Shown here one piece after another: positions 62,028-64,000 of a stretch of DNA of 64,000 nucleotides. The DNA lies in the NCBI GenBank assembly GCA_004194705.1, contig SADC01001227.1, positions 372,001 through 436,000 on the forward strand, written 5' to 3'. The DNA comes from Ditylenchus dipsaci (Eukaryota; Nematoda; Chromadorea; Rhabditida; Anguinidae). The position numbers were made by a program, and so were the translations under genes. Under the pieces are notes generated by a model. It made no database searches. It was not told where the DNA came from and saw only the letters and a program-made list of their open reading frames with translations. The stretch's first letter is position 1, and every line of letters begins with the position of its first letter.

Positions 62028-63359
62028 ATGGATGAGGTAAATTTTGCAATTTTGAATTTTTATGTAAAATATCATTTGAGGAAGAAATGACACCAGGAAT
62101 TTTTGTCGAATTGATGAACCAAGTCAGTTGTTATTTGAATGTAAATTAACACTTGTAAAAAAGAATTTGTTATGATTTGTTTAGTTCTATCACCTTAATT
62201 GGATGATGGGTAAATTTAAGATGCTAGCTTCTGTGTTATTTTTATAAAATATTTGCAGGAAGTGGAGGTGGAATGGCTGCGATTTGCACAGCCGAAAACC
62301 AAGTCTTTTATTCGCCTTCCTCTGTTCAAAAAGAGCGCATGAAAGAGTTAGTATTTATTGTAAAATTATTTTGTCTTGAAAATTTTATCATTTTTATGGT
62401 GCCTTGTTTGAATAATTGAGAGTTTTTTTAAAAGTATGAAAGTAACCATTTCGTTCTCTAAAATTTTAAAAAACTGTAAAAAAAATTCCGAGGAGAAAAA
62501 GAGCCAATAGTCGCTTTCATCGTGTTTTTACCTATAAATAGTTGTTAACTTAACTCTGCAATCCTAGTCAAAAATGAGGGGTGGAAGATCATTAAGGGGT
62601 GGGAGATTAATGGAGGCTATACGGTAGTTAATATTACAATATTTGGTAACAGATTGTACCAAGCTAGTCCAAACTCATTTGCAGATCTGACCTGTTTGTG
62701 CTGAGTGCTACAGATGGAACCCTTTTGAAAAGACCGCCGAACGATAAAATAAAGGAAAGTGCTTGTACTCCAGTTTTTAACCTCTTTATAAACTTGACAG
62801 GTAAGCTTATTTCTGTGTTTACCTACCTATCTATTTTTTAGAATTCTCACAACTGTATGGCTAGTTTTTAGATGCTCAATGTGTAATTCACACCCACTCC
62901 AAATACGCTAATCTTTTAACTCAGCTTTCTCCAGGCAATACTTTGAAATATCTGACCAAGAGATGATCAAGGGAGTGCTCAACAGACAAACTAACAAAGC
63001 CTACTCTAACTTCGATCGCCTTGTTGTGCCGATCATAGAAAATTCTCCACAAGAATACATGCTTCTTGTATGTATTTTCATAATAATTTTTTATTCTTCA
63101 AAAACAGTCTTTAGCCTGCTCTTAAAGATGTTTTGCGAGAGTTTCCTGAAACTTGTGGTGTTTTAGTTAGAAACCACGGCTTTTTTTGCTGGGCGACCAG
63201 CTGGCAAAGAACAAAAATTATGTAGAGTTATTTTTAAAAAAGTTTTTGAAAAGCTTGAAAACTCAAAAATGTAGGTTGGAGTGTTATGAATACCTTTTTG
63301 AACTGGCCTGCTCGATGATCCAGAATGGTCTTCCTGTTGTGAAATCTATTACGATTTGA
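62028..63359 (+). CDS. APIP: Methylthioribulose-1-phosphate dehydratase (APIP/MtnB)
   Basis: A cytosolic zinc enzyme of the methionine salvage pathway that dehydrates 5-methylthioribulose-1-phosphate; class II aldolase/adducin fold. Eight exons with matching phases: 62028-62036 (MDE), 62081-62122 (EEMTPGIFVELMNQ), 62185-62209 (FYHLNWMM), 62259-62346 (GSGGGMAAI...SSVQKERMK), 62685-62800 (SDLFVLSATDGT...CTPVFNLF), 62872-63067 (VIHTHSKYANLLTQL; YFEISDQEMIKGVLN; LVVPIIENSPQEYMLL), 63115-63221 (DVLREFPETCGVLVRNHGFF), 63275-63359 (LECYEYLFELACSMIQNGLP). The zinc ligands His-x-His (HTH, about 62889-62897) and the later His (RNHG) are present, as is the Glu of QEM. About 222 residues, close to the human protein. 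One frame break occurs near 62932. The first intron is 44 bases. Confidence 0.93.
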
Positions 63360-63417
63360 TTTTTAATGTGTTTGAAAAAATTAATGGCGTATATTTCAGT
63401 AATTGGTTTAAATATGT

Positions 63418-63735
63418 ACCGTATTTCCTCTAATTAGATGGCTCCCTCTACTTTAAGGGCCTATATTTCAGCCCAGAATTTTTTTTGCAAGGCTCTTTAT
63501 TGCATTTTATTAACTCCCACAAGCTCTACCGATACCACTTTTACGATTTTGGATCTTCACACAAAAATCTTGAGATCGACCTCAAATTTTTCGATTTTTG
63601 CGCATCCAAAAAATAAGGCAACCGACCGCCTTATTAAAAGAAAATACGGTGCAGTATTCTCTTTGACAGAACGGTCGACCCGTCTTTTTTTTCAACCCCC
63701 TTCTGAGAGAGCCCGTCTATCAGAGAGAATACGGT
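63418..63735. mobile_element. ACCGTATTTCCTC-family MITE just 3' of APIP
   Basis: The ends ACCGTATTTCCTCTAATTAG and TCAGAGAGAATACGGT form an inverted pair; ORFs on the plus strand within it are artefacts. It lies 58 bases after the APIP stop codon and could sit in the 3' UTR. Confidence 0.65.
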
Positions 63736-64000
63736 ATTTATAAACAATGGCTATAATAAATTATATGATGCGTTGGATTTATCTGTACAACTTAGTTTGA
63801 TGAATGACTATATAGCTTGAAGACGATGTCATGTAAAGCATATAATATTGCTCAACCATTCCAGGTTGAAAAATAACAGTATATTAGTGTTTTTTTTAAT
63901 TCCGTAAACTGAAAGGAATGTGGCAATAGGCGTTGATGTTTGCACAAACGCATAGTTGATTACACATAGCTTTTCTTGATCTACTAAAAATGTTAGCTTA
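63736..64000. other. Right-edge intergenic sequence
   Basis: AT-rich sequence with no supported feature. Confidence 0.3.

Overview
The window is animal nuclear DNA: AT-rich, with intron-split genes on both strands (introns from about 44 bases to several kb) and a very high load of hairpin-shaped DNA transposons. No bacterial-type operons, rRNA or CRISPR arrays are present. The gene set (DEG/ENaC channel, SLC9B/NHA antiporter, S28 serine carboxypeptidase, GnT-IV-type glycosyltransferase, APIP/MtnB dehydratase, acidic ribosomal protein P1) fits an invertebrate metazoan. The species cannot be named from sequence alone.

Layout of host genes, by exon chaining on protein similarity and splice phase: (1) minus strand, 1-2803, the 5' part of a small secreted protein running off the left edge; (2) minus strand, about 11.0-19.3 kb, one or two unrecognised multi-exon genes; (3) minus strand, 20.6-27.6 kb, an SLC9B/NHA-type Na+/H+ antiporter; (4) minus strand, 29.9-36.8 kb, a lysosomal Pro-X carboxypeptidase/DPP7-like S28 peptidase; (5) plus strand, 40.27-40.64 kb, an acidic ribosomal protein P1-like sequence inside a TTAA-bounded repeat segment; (6) minus strand, 42.3-49.6 kb, a DEG/ENaC channel subunit; (7) minus strand, 51.5 kb, the last exon of an unknown gene; (8) plus strand, 54.5-61.2 kb, an MGAT4-type glycosyltransferase; (9) plus strand, 62.0-63.4 kb, APIP (methylthioribulose-1-phosphate dehydratase). 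The genes share no obvious pathway.

Most of the rest is transposable elements, many within introns. There is a complete Tigger/pogo element with transposase (57400-59826, in the MGAT4 intron) and its internally deleted relative (47928-48715, in the DEG/ENaC first intron). There is a 2.9 kb element with 8-bp target duplications (23782-26673, in the SLC9B gene). There are mariner-type TA elements (3209-3656, 9118-9692, 21953-22732), TTAA-flanked palindromes up to about 2 kb, a family with TAA duplications and TGGC ends whose interiors are different short tandem repeats, and a family with ends reading ACCGTATTTCCTCTAATT. Several are nested or share one target site.

Nearly every recognisable gene, host and transposon alike, is interrupted by single-base frame breaks, often at short homopolymers. 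The simplest reading is residual consensus error in a long-read assembly. The gene models are therefore given as spans with exon chains, not as clean ORFs. All family assignments are from memory of the families; no database search was possible.
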